Shown here: positions 1 through 11,465 of the stretch, piece by piece
Numbering within the stretch: the first letter of the stretch is position 1
Layout of the letters: every line of letters begins with the position of its first letter
Assembly: GCF_030253575.1 (NCBI RefSeq)
Contig: NC_080561.1
Coordinates: 1,926,001 to 1,990,000 of the forward strand
Reading direction: 5' to 3'
Source of the DNA: Rhododendron vialii
Taxonomy: Eukaryota > Streptophyta > Magnoliopsida > Ericales > Ericaceae
DNA: 64,000 bases
The notes under the pieces: generated by a model
Told to the model about the DNA's origin: nothing
Seen by the model: the letters and a program-made list of their open reading frames with translations, nothing else
The model's database searches: none
Translations under genes and position numbers: made by a program

Positions 1-410
1 AATATAATATTGAACAAGTAATATGAGACGGAAGAGTATACGTGGAGGGGTATATGTTTTCCCAAACATTCATTTTGAACTGGTGGTGGCTATTTATCTC
101 CACAACAGCCAACAACAGGTGAATACCACTAAGCTGCTATATATTAAGACATGTTTGGTGGAGATTAATAGCTATTACGCTTTAGATGTGTCCTTCATCA
201 TGAAAGTCAATAGCTAATCAATTTTGCACCTTATCCATTGTTTCTTTTGGAAAGAAAAATTCAAAGCTGAAACCCTACTCGTACAAAAATAGCAAGGGAC
301 CATTTTATTAGGGACACATGTTTGAACACTGATGGGATTTGTTTGAGCTTTCTTGGGAAAACACCTTTTTTAGCTTCACAAAACATAGTATGTTCATTAA
401 TTGATGAAAA
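1..410. repeat. Locus-specific duplicated flank, left copy
   Basis: This stretch is closely similar, in the same orientation, to 23519-23915, downstream of the second NPR gene. Shared blocks include the CCACAACAGCCAACAACAGGT string, a run ending in TCTTTTGGAAAGAAAA and a GAACACTGATGGGATTTGTTTGA block. No coding potential is evident. It marks a boundary of the segmental duplication that produced the NPR pair. Confidence 0.8.
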
Positions 411-2938
411 GCGACACGCTCTCTCCCTCCCTCCCTCTCTCTATCCACATGGGGTAGCTCAAGTCAAGTGGCAACAGAATGAGTAGTAAACCCAAAAATT
501 CTGAGTTTGAAACTTACCAATTTAATTAATGCTCTTTCCAACAAACCGTACGATATCTGTAGTTCAAATCAAGGTGATAGAGGGCACACAATTGTCTAAC
601 TTTTTTTCAAAGTTCATTCAGTCTGTAGGATCATAAATCTTGAATAAAAATTTAAAAGATTAAATCATTTAATTCTGATTGAGTTGATTTTTTTATGTAA
701 TCACCCAAACAATTAGTTTAAACTTATTAAACGGCAAGGATTATTTGCATGAGATCCCAAAGTGAGTCCCACACAACCGTTTATACGGAAGACGATGTTG
801 TTAACAATACGGGGAATCTCAACTGGTGGTTTGTTTCTAAAGGAGAGATTGCCTTAACATGCCCAAAATGGCACAGTTTTGTGTAGCTGCAAATTGTAGC
901 CATTTTCAGGCGCTGCAGGGACTCAGGGTCCGAAGTCAATTTTGAAAGGGGATGGTGGCTGCAAAATTGGCTACAGGAACAAGGGGTTGGCCAAGTGATC
1001 TTGACCTGTGAGATTTAGCTGTTTATTTCATTTTAAGGTTTCAGGTTTGACTCTCCTTATCAATAATTCTTAGGACATCTCCACGCGTAAGCGTGTGAAA
1101 CGGTTATGAGAAATGCTGTAGGAAATAGTTCAAGATACGCGAAAATTGGCCCGAGATACCTTACATTACCCTTCATATCCTTGCTTCAACCAAGAATGGT
1201 GATTCATAAACACATACAATTTGACTTGTGCCTATTATTTTGAACCCACTTTTGACAATTCTAATCCAGTTTCACTTCAATTCAGTTCATTTACGGTACA
1301 TCTCTATACTTTGTAAATGGCGATATTCGTATATGTGAACACCCAAAGTTATTACGTATCATTTAGATAAGGTCCAAAAACCTTTCAAATCAAAAACTTT
1401 TAATGTGAATTTTAGGGGAACCCCTTTTTTGGTACTGAAAGTCTAAATTTGCAATCGGAACTCCATATTCATCGTTTTCCTCTCAGTATGGACAACCATA
1501 GCGATGAGTGATGACTGATGAGTGGTGAACACTTCCTAGGGAATAGTAGAAGGTAATCTTGTCATCATTTCTTAAAAATATATATTCCTCTTTTCAGTGC
1601 ATATATTATTAATTTATTTGTACAAAATTGGCGGTTACGCTTTTAAGTTGAAAAGTTTAGGGAGTGTAAAAAAGTAGAGGGGCTTAAAAATGATTGAAGC
1701 GCATGGAATGGAATGAAAATAAAAATTCAGGAAAGTATTCAGACAACTTTGACTTTACCTCCTTGTAAGATTCGATCTTATCATATCAAGTATTAATAAC
1801 AGGGATGATACGACCACCGCCATCTCTGACCGCGTGGGCCATCGCATGTCATGTCATGTGGGGTCTATTTCAAACTTTAAAGAAATACAGAAAATATTTA
1901 TAAATTTTAAATTAATTATTTATGGAGCTCCGTAAAAAATCAGCTTGAACAAATATCGATAGATATGTTTTCTGAATTCGTAGATGCGAAACTGTTAAAT
2001 AATTATTTTCAAATTTATGGGTATTTTTCTATATTTTTGTGGGGTTCGGAGTGGGTCTGACATGGGGTGACGCACAACCAAACCTCAATAAAAATGTGTT
2101 TCACTAACTAAAATAAATATTTATTTTTAAATTAAAGATAATGTATTATGAGAAAATGACATTTTTGCTAAAACAAAAAAATAATTATTTAAATAATAAA
2201 AATTTTAACGGGACGGGATCCATATTTTTCACAAGGAGGATACAATATAGTACTCCTATGTGCCGATTCATTAAAGAATAGAGATGAGTGTTCAAATTTA
2301 CTACTCCTATTGAACAATAATTTGATTGCGTTGTTTCTAAAAAAAAAAAAAAAAAAATTCATTGCCCATGCTTCAGAGTTAAGACACTCAACTTAGGAGG
2401 AAGCTCCCCATCCAGTATTGAAGCATCTTGTCCAGTTTGGGTTTTCTAAAGGCCCCTCTTGACAAAAAAAAAAAATGATTGAAATCGTTCATTTTGTAAA
2501 GTTCATCGAATATAATATTTACGCCAAATACTATCTATATCCAACAATAATATTGAAGTGAACAAATCAGATTTGGGCATAGAAAAATGGAGAGCATATT
2601 CAAACATCTTTTGTTCTCTCTCTCTCTCTCTCTATATATTGAACAAGATAATTTTTAGCTTGGACATTTTACTCGGCGAGCTCCATAAATTGAACGATGC
2701 CAATAATATTTGTAAGTCAAAAAAGGGCCTGAAATTGCCTGAACTTGACCAGACTGGACTGCTTCAAAACTGGATGGGAACTCGGCCAACTTTTTTTTAT
2801 CAACCTCTCCCAAGTCCCAACTTCAACTCTCTCACACACACACACTCTCTCTCTCTCTCTCTCCCTCTCCCCCTCCTCCTTGCTTCACTCCCTCCCTTCT
2901 TCAATTCCCATCTCCCTCTAAAGCCTCTCTCTCTCTCC
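411..2938. other. 5' intergenic region of NPR copy A
   Basis: No gene is seen here. The region is AT-rich and contains a foldback-like repeat at about 1806-2080 and poly-A/T runs. A TTGACC W-box core lies at 2745-2750, about 190 bases before the chosen start codon, which fits a WRKY-regulated defence gene but is too short to prove it. A CA/CT microsatellite at 2832-2866 lies in the probable 5' UTR. Confidence 0.5.
1806..2080. mobile_element. MITE-like repeat, same family as 8709-8925
   Basis: The interior (AATATTTATAAATTTTAAAT, then a GTAAAAAATCA block and a TTTTCTGAATT block) matches the element at 8709-8925. The outer parts include a GACCACC-like start and a GTGGGTCTGACATGGGGTG end. There is no coding capacity. 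Boundaries are approximate. Confidence 0.5.
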
Positions 2939-5900
2939 ATGGACCCAGAAATCGCAGCCCTAAGACGCCTCTCCGAAAACTTCGACTCGGCTCTCAGCTC
3001 GGACTTCGCCGACGCCGTGATCGCCGTCGCCTGCGGCCGAGAAATCCCAATCCACCGCTGCATTCTGTCGGCGCGGAGTCCGTTTTTCAAAAACATATTC
3101 TCAGGCACAGAGGGGGGGCTAAAAGTGGAACTGAAGGATTTGGCGAGGGATTTCGAGGTGAGCTTTCACGCTTTGGTTACTGTCTTGGTGTTCCTGTACA
3201 GCGGGAGAGTGAGGTCTTTGCGTCCGGACGGTGTCTGCGTTTGCGTCGACGACGAGTGCGAGCACGTCGCGTGCCGGCCCGCCGTGGATTTCGCGGTGGA
3301 GGTGCTCTACGCTTCTTTCGTTTTCGAGATACCGGAATTGGTTGCTCTTTATCAGGTATATATATATATTGGCCCCTGTTTATTAGCTTGTTTGAGTGGC
3401 GGAGCCAGGATTCAAGTTCGGGGGTGTCGAATATTGAATCGATCACCCCTTGATAATAACAAACTATGTTTAACATTCGCAAAGGTATATGTGTTCTAAT
3501 GTCAGAGTTTCACTGTGAATTATTTTGGAGATTTAAGGCTAAAATGTACAATAGAAGATAAGATGAGAGTGAAGAGAAAGATGAAAGAGAGCTAGATGCA
3601 AGCAGTGTTCTAAAAGTTGCTAGGCACTAGTCGGGCGGAAGAGGGACAACTAGTCAGCCAACCAGCTACCTAGGCCGCCGACTTTATCTATGCGTTGGAC
3701 CATGCATGCCTAGTGCCTAGGGGCCGACGCTTAGACCGATTTTTAGAACAAAGGATACAAGCAGTCAATTACTATTTTCTTTTTTGAGAACCGGGGGCCA
3801 CCCCGCCCCCCTCTTTACCTCTGCCCCTGAATTTAACCTTGCTTGTTTCATTTTCCAATAGATTGTAACTGTTCTGTTGGTTGATAGGCTATTTTGATCA
3901 TTGTATAATCTCGTAGTTCCTGTTAATTAGCTTGAAAAGCAATTTATAAGACCAGCCTTCACTCGAATTTGTCTTAGTTTGAGTATAAATTCTAGTACAA
4001 GCTTCATTTGGTATTAAGCACTTCAATGGGCAAGGCAAGCCAAGATCTAATCAGTAATACGAGTAAAAGCTTCATTGATTCCAAGAGTGGTAAATTAGAC
4101 CACAGGCAAGCCTTGAAAATTTTGAGTGATGAAAAGAGTCTCACGAGTTGGGAAAAGAAAATGAGTAAAACTCGAGTTGATGTGATTTGAGAGATGGACT
4201 AGAGAAGGATATGGGAGATCTGTTGCAACTCACATTTAACTTTTCAGTCAAAATTTACGCGAGGACTGGAGATGTTGACCATCTTTTTTTCACCCAATTA
4301 ATGTCCACTATGTAAATCTCATCCAATTGAGGATAATCATATACTGCTTTGTGACAAGCTGTTTTACCATTATTGTCCTGTAGTTGCTTATCGTTCCTTA
4401 GTGTGCAAGGTCTACTGAGCTCGAGAATGTCTGTATATGGTTGTGTGCACAATATACAGACAAAGAGAAAGCGAAGATAAATTATTGTTGTGCTGTTTCA
4501 AGTTAACAATAATTTAAACACGACTGAAGCCATGTACTGTAGCTTATGGCGCAGAACTATTAAAGAGTAATCTGGAATTTTGAAGTGATTGCTGGATTAA
4601 TTGATGAAGGTAATATAAATCATTGAGATACATCATACATTTGAATTTACGTACTCATATGGCGTTAGACCTACACATAACAAACACGTGGAAGATTTAC
4701 ACATGACGCCAAACAAATTGATCGCACAGCAGAAAGATACCATATAGCTTAAGATACACTAATCCATGGCATTTGGGCTCTATTGGCATTTACGTATGGA
4801 TCTTATCATTATTGATACAATTTTGAGAATCCTAATTACTATGCTTAAATCAGATGAGTTTGTGTTACTCATCTGTAGATGTTTTCTCAACATTTACATT
4901 TTATTAATGAATCTGCATAAGATGGATGTATTTGTATATGTGTGGTGATATACCTGGTTGTTCTATCTATGTTGCAATGACGATGATGTGACAACTGTTG
5001 TCTTCCATTTATCTGAAACCATCATATAATGAAGCAGATTGGCACAAGAATCAGTTTGAGAAATCCAACTGCATCTAAATAGAGATATCAGCTTCTATTA
5101 GAGAGTGAACACTGTCACTCATTTCTTTTCTGAACTCATTGTTCGTTTCCTTGCAGGGGCACCTATTTGATATTCTTGACAAGATTGCAGCAGATGACAT
5201 TTTGGTGGTTCTTTCTCTGGCAAATATTTGTGGTAAGGAATGTGATGGACTGCTTACCAGATGCGTTGAGAATATAGTCAGGTCCGATGTTGATATCGTA
5301 ACTCTTGATAAAACCTTGCCCGGTCATATTGTCAACCGAATTGTTGAATCCCGCAAGGAACTTGGCTTCCATGGTCCTGAAAGCAGCAGTTTCCCTGATA
5401 AGCATGTGAAAAGACTACACAGGGCTCTGGATTCTCATGATGTAGAATTAGTCAGAATGCTTATAAAAGAGGAGCATACCAGCATAGATGATGCATGTGC
5501 CCTTCACTATGCTGTGGCATATTGTGATGCAAAGATCATAGCGGGGATTCTTGACCTTGCAATTGCTGATGTTAACCACACAAGCCCAAGGGGTTACACA
5601 GTGCTTCACATTGCTGCTATGCGAAAAGAACCTAAGATTATAGTGTCTCTTCTAACAAAGGGAGCCCAACCAGCTGCTCTCACATCAGATGGTAGAAAAG
5701 CACTTACGATTTCAAAGAGGCTCACAAGGGCTGCGGATTACTACAAGTCTACTGAGCGAGGAAAAGCATCTCCCAAGGATCGGCTGTGCATAGAGATATT
5801 GGAGCTAGCAGAAAGCAGAGATCCATTATTAGGAGAAGCTTCTGCTTCTCTTGCTAAGGCAGAAGATTATCTGCGAATGAAGGCGTTGTACCTTGAAGGT

Positions 5901-7749
5901 AGAGGTAAGTTATTCTTATCTCTTAAGTATTTCTCTTCTGTTTCTATGGTAGAGTCATGTTAACTTTACCATTATTTTCTATATCAGCACATTCTTCCTT
6001 CTACTACGGGAAGCTCCTAGCCATTTCATTTCCATTTTCTGCACTATATCTGCCACATTGCAAACTTACTATGTTCTTTACCATTTTGATCTAGGAAGCA
6101 CCGAGACTTGTGAAATTTTGGAAAGAAAATCACGTTTGTTGTTCCTTTTAGAAACACTAAGATCTTACTATGTAGTCCACTGTCCAGCTCCACAAAGCAC
6201 ACAGTAAGATGTTACAGGACAATGGGCTGCCTAGTAAGATCTTACTGAAAGGAAAATGGTTCTTCGGAATTTTACATCCAAAGGGGTTCTGTTTCGAAGA
6301 TCCCGGAAAGACATTCCAAAAATGAGAACTTCAAGTTGTAGTTTGTGTGTATTCCTTTCCTTCTCCCAGTGGAGTGAAGGGGTTTAGAAATAACTTAGGA
6401 ACTGTTAAAAGAAATTGGGGAGCAATTCATCAGGCTAATTGGAATAGTCCATCTTTTGTGCTATCATGAGATCAAGCAGATTGAAAACTTCTCTTGATGT
6501 AGAATCACATGGTAGTTTTGAATTTCTTGAGCATCATGATATACTTGTTTCTGGTTAAACATGATATACTTGTTTCTGGTTAAACCAGATAATCATCAGC
6601 CAGCTTACTGTGAAAATTGATTTATTAAGAATTGATTGATTATTCTCAGTTGCTTTAGCAAAAGTTCTCTTTCCAACGGAAGCAAATGTGGCAATGGATG
6701 TTGCTCAAGTGGATGGCACTTCTGAACATCTCAATAGGATAAGGGCACTCGCCAAAACTGGTATGGATACTTCTGTGTGTGTGTGCGTGGACAGAATTGT
6801 TATTCTATATCTTAATACTGAATGTACAATCAGTTTTTCTTTAGGGGGGATAAGACATGTACTTGTATCGCACTCGAATAAGGGGTGAAGATTATAGAGC
6901 TCAGTTGGAGAAGTTTGATGTCCAATTGTGCAGTTCTATTTTAGAATTCTAGAGAATATTTCTCCAGTAATTTGACTTTATGGATGCTCTGACAAGTAAG
7001 GGAAAAGTTACAGGCACTGACTCTGATCAAAATTTTATCAAACAAGAACAAAATGTGTGGGTCTCGCGCACCCGATATGTGGTGTTTGGAACACTTGGGT
7101 GGAGACTTTAGTGTTCCCGGAAAACCTGCTCATATTTTGATAGTACCAAGACACATTTTCTACCAAGCTCCAGTGTTGATTTCTCCTGCGTTATAACCAA
7201 CTTCATTTAGATATGAAGTCTTATGGGACCTGAAGAAAAAGAAATCTCTTAGATTTTGTTTTGGAATAGTATGTTTGTCAGATTCTCATGATCGTTCAGA
7301 ATAATTTGTTTTGATGCCAAAAAAAAAAACCCCATTTCCATACGATATAGTGCTTTTGGAGTTATCGACCATTACAACACACGACACACTGGTGTAACCA
7401 CATTGTGATTTATCATTCGTAACATTTTGGAATTTAAAGTGCCTTTGTTTGTGTTTTAATATGAGCAGTGGAACTAGGGAAGCTCTTCTTCCCTCGTTGT
7501 TCAGAAGTGATCAACGACATAGTGGATGACGATGATTTGTCAGAACTATTATGCTTACAAAACGGACCTCGAGAAGAGCGCCAATTGAAGAAGCGACGAT
7601 TCATGGAAATCCAAGAAGCTTTTTCTAAGGCATTCCACGAGGATAAAGAGGAGTTGGACAACAAGTCTATCAACATATCTTCTTCATCGAGAGATTCAAG
7701 ACCCGTAAGAGGGGTTGGGAGGCCTAACGGTAAACTCCCTCTCAAGTGA
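2939..7749 (+). CDS. NPR3/NPR4-clade salicylic acid co-receptor, copy A
   Basis: Exons are 2939-3355, 5157-5904, 6650-6760 and 7469-7749; all joins are GT-AG and the frame is open for 518 residues. The order is BTB/POZ (about 18-100), zinc-binding C102/C107/H109/C112, ankyrin repeats (about 220-330) and the NPR1-like C-terminal domain. Residues such as [16 protein letters not shown] and [14 protein letters not shown] place it in the NPR3/NPR4 clade. Family members bind salicylic acid, act as CUL3 adaptors and contact TGA factors in the nucleus. The arginine matching NPR1 R432 is present (LEGR). Family proteins are usually near 590 residues. This one starts about 50 residues late and lacks about 30-35 residues after VDGTSE, the stretch that holds the EAR-like motif. 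Exon 2 opens with G where copy B and NPR1 have R. The start was chosen because MDPEIAALRRLSENFDSA aligns with the helix preceding the NPR1 BTB. Confidence 0.93.
3394..3831. mobile_element. hAT-type nonautonomous element fragment in intron 1 of copy A
   Basis: The left end reads AGTGGCGGAGCCAGG and the right end CCTCTGCCCCTG, resembling the CAGGGGCGGAGCC termini of common plant hAT MITEs. It is absent from intron 1 of copy B. A clean 8-bp target duplication is not visible, so the ends are approximate. Confidence 0.45.
4607..4681. repeat. 75-bp segment inverted relative to copy B
   Basis: This part of intron 1 matches the reverse complement of 16539-16613 in intron 1 of copy B (shared GAGATACATCAT and ACTCATATGGC blocks), while the flanking intron sequence is collinear. 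It is a microinversion between the paralogues. Confidence 0.8.
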
Positions 7750-8350
7750 TAATAGGGATCTCGACCCTGTAGAATCCTTTTAAAAATCTAGACCATTGAT
7801 TCTATATATGGACGTCACATATGCACACTACAAGTCCCCGGATCCCTCCAAATGGTAGATACCTCTGGTTGATTGAGATGCAGAAATGCATCTTATTCAT
7901 TGTACATATTTTGATGTTCACATCAATTTCTATCCTCTGTTGTATTAGGAAATGATTGTGCAACACTACTAGCGTACATAATTTTATTTTTGGGTGATCT
8001 TATAGATAAGGTTAGAAAGTAAAAAGTACCGCATCCGTCCCCAAATAAATGTCCAGTATTTTATTGTCCCTTATTAAATGTTCATTCTAAAAAGTTAATA
8101 GATAAAAGTGTGTACAATTATTATTTTGTCCTTTTGAAGTTGATGGGTAAAGAGTACCCAAGGAGAAAGTGAGAATATTTTTGGAAAGTGAAAGTAAAGG
8201 TTAATATAAAATGTGTAATGATGATGTCTCTTTATTAATTTAGAATTACGAAATTGGACACTTAAAAAAAGACAGAGAAAATAAATGTTTAATGAAATAG
8301 TAAAAATAGTTGATTCAATTGCATTTGTCGAAAAGGCCTCACAATTAAAC
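7750..8350. other. 3' flank of NPR copy A
   Basis: The flank is collinear with 21214-21560 downstream of copy B (shared GGGTGATCTTxTAGATAAGG and GCCTCACAATTAAACA blocks), except for a Stowaway-like insertion at 8027-8280 that copy B lacks. Homology between the two gene flanks ends near 8350. No gene is seen. Confidence 0.7.
8027..8280. mobile_element. Stowaway-like MITE
   Basis: It begins with a decayed CATCCGTCCCCAAATAAATG end and closes with a complementary TTTAAAAAGGACGGAGGG-like end. The interior (GTGTAATGATGATGTCTC, GAATTACGAA) matches the element at 48314-48596. It is missing at the orthologous position of copy B, so it inserted after the duplication or was lost from B. Confidence 0.65.
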
Positions 8351-8708
8351 AACCACTTCTACATTTAAATTGTATCCCAAAAACAAATTAGCACGTAAGC
8401 AACCAACTTCATACTAGGCGCCCGTTTTTGAAAATTGATTCAATAATAAGCTATTTTAGACCGTCATCGTCTCAAACTCTATATCAATACGTGGTGTGCG
8501 CTCTTTAAAACAACTCCTCATTATCTTCCATACCCCCTGAAGCCCATCATCCTCCATTCTACATTAGATGGTTAAAAAATATATAATCTAAGATAGGTCA
8601 CAATGGGTACAACCACCACACATACATACACACACAAAAAACTTCGTAAGAAATTAATTCTAAAGACAAAAACTTTGACCAAAGGCTTTTAATACAGAAG
8701 TGCTAAGA

Positions 8709-8925
8709 CCACCACACGCCGTGTGGAACCTACTTTGAGTCTCCAATTTTTTTTTTATAAATTTTAAAATTATTATTTTTGGAACCATGTAAAAAATCAA
8801 CTCTAATATATATTAGTAGGTATATTTTCTGAATTTGCAAGGACAAAATTAATTATTTTAAAATTTATGAATATTTTTTATATTTTTTGGAACCCAAAGT
8901 GGTCCACACGGCGTGGTGCCATGGG
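8709..8925. mobile_element. Foldback MITE with CACGCCGTGTGG termini
   Basis: The left end ACCACACGCCGTGTGG is complementary to the right end CCACACGGCGTGGTG. The AT-rich interior resembles 1806-2080. No open frame. Confidence 0.65.
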
Positions 8926-9081
8926 GAAAAATGCGGTGGTGATAGACTTTGTGCTTTTAATAAGTGGTGGATCTGTTGACAATTGACAAAGAGGTTTGAT
9001 TCCATGTAAAAAGCTAGTGCTACAAACAGTGACAAAAAGCTTCAACCAAAGGCTTTTAATAAGCGGATCGTGGGTCTACTT

Positions 9082-10905
9082 TTTGTTTTGGTAAGCAAAA
9101 ATTCATATAACCAAAAAAAAGCGCACAAAGCTTCAAGAAAACTACAGGGGCATCCCTGGCACGTATGTATCCCACCTATGCATCAGAAGGATCAAGAGAT
9201 GTCCAAAAAGCAAACTCATAAGAAAACTATGAACAATTATTTATAGAAAAAATCCTAGAATCTAGAAGCCAATCTTCACAAAGCTTTCTATTTTGCATGG
9301 AGAATTTGACAGCAGATCAAGATCTAACCTTAGCTCTCACGGAGTTAAAGACTTCACCCACAATCAGGGGCGGACCCAGGAATTCTTATCACTGGGGTCA
9401 AATATCTTGATACACAAAGGCTCATTGTGACTTGTAGAAATTGATAGTTATGATGGTTCCTTCCTTTTAAAATAACTCTCCGTAGTTATAGAAAAAATTT
9501 AAAATGTTAACAAACTTTAATAGGACCTATGTTTATCCTAATTTTAAAAAGTTTGCTTAGATTGGATTAATGGTACGATCCAACTAGGTAGACAAAATTC
9601 AAAGTCTGACATTAGATTGAACCAATGCAGGTTGAAGGATTGGTAGTAAAATAAAACTGAAGAAAAGAAGAACTCTTGCATAGTTATTATGAAACGTTGG
9701 GGAAAAAACTTGCCTACAATGCAATTAATTCACAACTCAATCAATTTCCCCAAAACACAATTGTACAATTCCAAAAGCAGAACAAAAAAAGAAGTCACAA
9801 TCATAATCAATTTTGTCTCAAATTGATCTAGGTTTTTTATTTCAAATTATGACCTAGGGTTTAGATTATTTACCTGATCATATAATCATGGTTCATGGGC
9901 AATTGAATTTTAATGAAGTCTATTTTTTAGGATTCCGTATAATGTTTACTTTAAATTGTTAATGCACAACCCAATCAAGTTTTACAATCTACAATTTCCA
10001 AAAAAAAAAAAAACCATTCACACACACACACACAAATAAAGTCACAATCTAAGGAAAAAATCAAATTTTCCCTCAAAGGCGAACGATTAGGTTTTACCTC
10101 ATAATAATCAAAGTCTTGTTTTGCAAAAAGATGGGAGAGAGATAAAGATAGGCAGTGCACTTTGAGTAAAAAAAACTCTAAAAACTTTCAGTTTTTTATC
10201 TAGAAATAGAGGAACTATTCTTGCCCATTTTCCCCTTATTTTGAGAGAGAGAGAGAGAGAGAGAGAGTCACTAATTGGAAAGGTGGGTGGGACCACAAAA
10301 AGCAAAAAGACAACGGGTGAAAAGTTGGGCAAGCTTGTAATTTTTCAAGACCGTTTGGGGCAAGATATAAAGAAGAGACGAGAGGAGAGGATAGGTCTCA
10401 GGGCAAAATTACAAAAATATCCAAAATCTATATACATTTACATGGGGAATTTTCATCCAGTGGGGTCACTTGACTCCTCTTGCCACCATATGCGTCCGCC
10501 AGTGCCCACAATCCCATCAACACCTTTGGATTTGCCTTGGAAGATCCTCGAGTTCCGTTCTCCCCAAAGAACATAAATGAAGGCTGCCAAAGACAACTTA
10601 TACAGAGAATCACGCAAGCTTTTCCCTTGTCTATACTAAACTGTCCACTCCAATTCCTGAGCCAAAGGCAGAACCAGCTTAGTAATCCCATTTTAGCCAA
10701 AATTTGCCTCCAAATCGTCTTAGAAAGCTGGCATTCAAAGAAAAGATGGCTATGAAATTCTATATCAGTTAAGTAGAGAGAACAAAGAGGGGGCACCATA
10801 CCCCAACTCACTAACCTGTCCTTTGTTGACAGCCTTCCCAAGATAGCCAGCCAAGTAATGAAACTCCATCTAGGCACACCTTGGCTGAATCACACAAGAG
10901 TATGA
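9082..10905 (-). mobile_element. 5'-truncated LINE (L1-like) interrupted by a hAT element
   Basis: The insertion is flanked by the 13-bp direct repeat CGTGGGTCTACTT (9069-9081 and 10906-10918), as expected of target-primed insertion. On the minus strand the part at about 10895-10515 translates to a reverse-transcriptase zinc-binding (zf-RVT) domain: PRWSFITWLAILGRLSTKDR, then HLFFECQLSKTIWRQILAKM. The 3' end continues from 9356 to 9082 and closes with an A-rich tail. The coding part is interrupted by the hAT element at 9365-10504 and carries stops beyond it. Only the last few hundred codons of ORF2 remain, so the copy is dead. Confidence 0.85.
9365..10504. mobile_element. Nonautonomous hAT element inside the LINE
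   Basis: It is flanked by an 8-bp duplication CCCACAAT (9357-9364 and 10505-10512), the length typical of hAT. The left terminus is CAGGGGCGGACCCAGG and the right is GCGTCCGCCAGTG. The 1140-bp body has poly-A, CA and GA microsatellites (10019-10034, 10242-10267) and no transposase. Removing it restores continuity of the LINE reading on both sides. Confidence 0.85.
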
Positions 10906-10994
10906 CGTGGGTCTACTTAGCTTTGATTCTATGGTAAAAAGCTCGGCTTGACAAAAAGCTTTGATTAATCTAGTGCTATGATGAAATCAATGAA

Positions 10995-11465
10995 ACATTG
11001 TACCAATCAAGGTTATCAATACCATTTCGTACTGATCAGTACGTACCATTTTTGATAGAATTCGGTACCCTACATTTTTAATTCTGTTCTGCCTCAAATA
11101 CCAGTCGGTACCGGCCACTATCGGACGGTACCAAAGATACCGGTTAGTTCCAGCCAATACTGGATAGTACCGGACAACTTTTAAATTTTTTTTCTTCAAG
11201 TACCAGGCAATATTGGCCGGTACCAAACAAATACCGGACGGTACCGGTCAAATACCGGATGGTACCGGATAAATACCGGAATATTTTGTTTTTTTTTTGG
11301 TTTTAAAAAGTATATGTTATACAATACTATAAATTCTTTTAGGTAGAAAAATAACAATAATAGCGATCAATCCGAAACGGTGCCTGATATCTTACCGATA
11401 CTGATGCGTACCGTACTAATAAAAAAATCGGTACTCTTACCGGCACCGTATTCAAAACTTTGGTA
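10995..11465. repeat. GGTACCGG-rich interspersed repeat
   Basis: The palindrome GGTACC occurs at least seven times between about 11065 and 11465, mostly inside an imperfect repeated unit near AAATACCGGACGGTACCGG. The outer ends (AATACCATTTCGTACTGATC and the ACCGATACTGATGCGTACC region) are roughly complementary, suggesting a terminal-inverted-repeat element with an internal minisatellite. No protein-coding potential. Confidence 0.6.

Noticed and set aside
2558-2938. In-frame N-terminal extension of NPR copy A from an upstream ATG
   Set aside because: The translation is mostly microsatellite (SLSLSL) and low-complexity sequence, and the NPR family aligns from the MDPEIAALRR start. The region is better read as 5' UTR.
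7434-7745. Minus-strand open frames opposite NPR exons (also 16015-16362, 20925-21206)
   Set aside because: They are antisense shadows of conserved exons or intron DNA, with no resemblance to known proteins.
10995-11465. CRISPR-like array
   Set aside because: The GGTACCGG units are irregular, overlapping and inside plant nuclear DNA; spacer-repeat regularity is absent.
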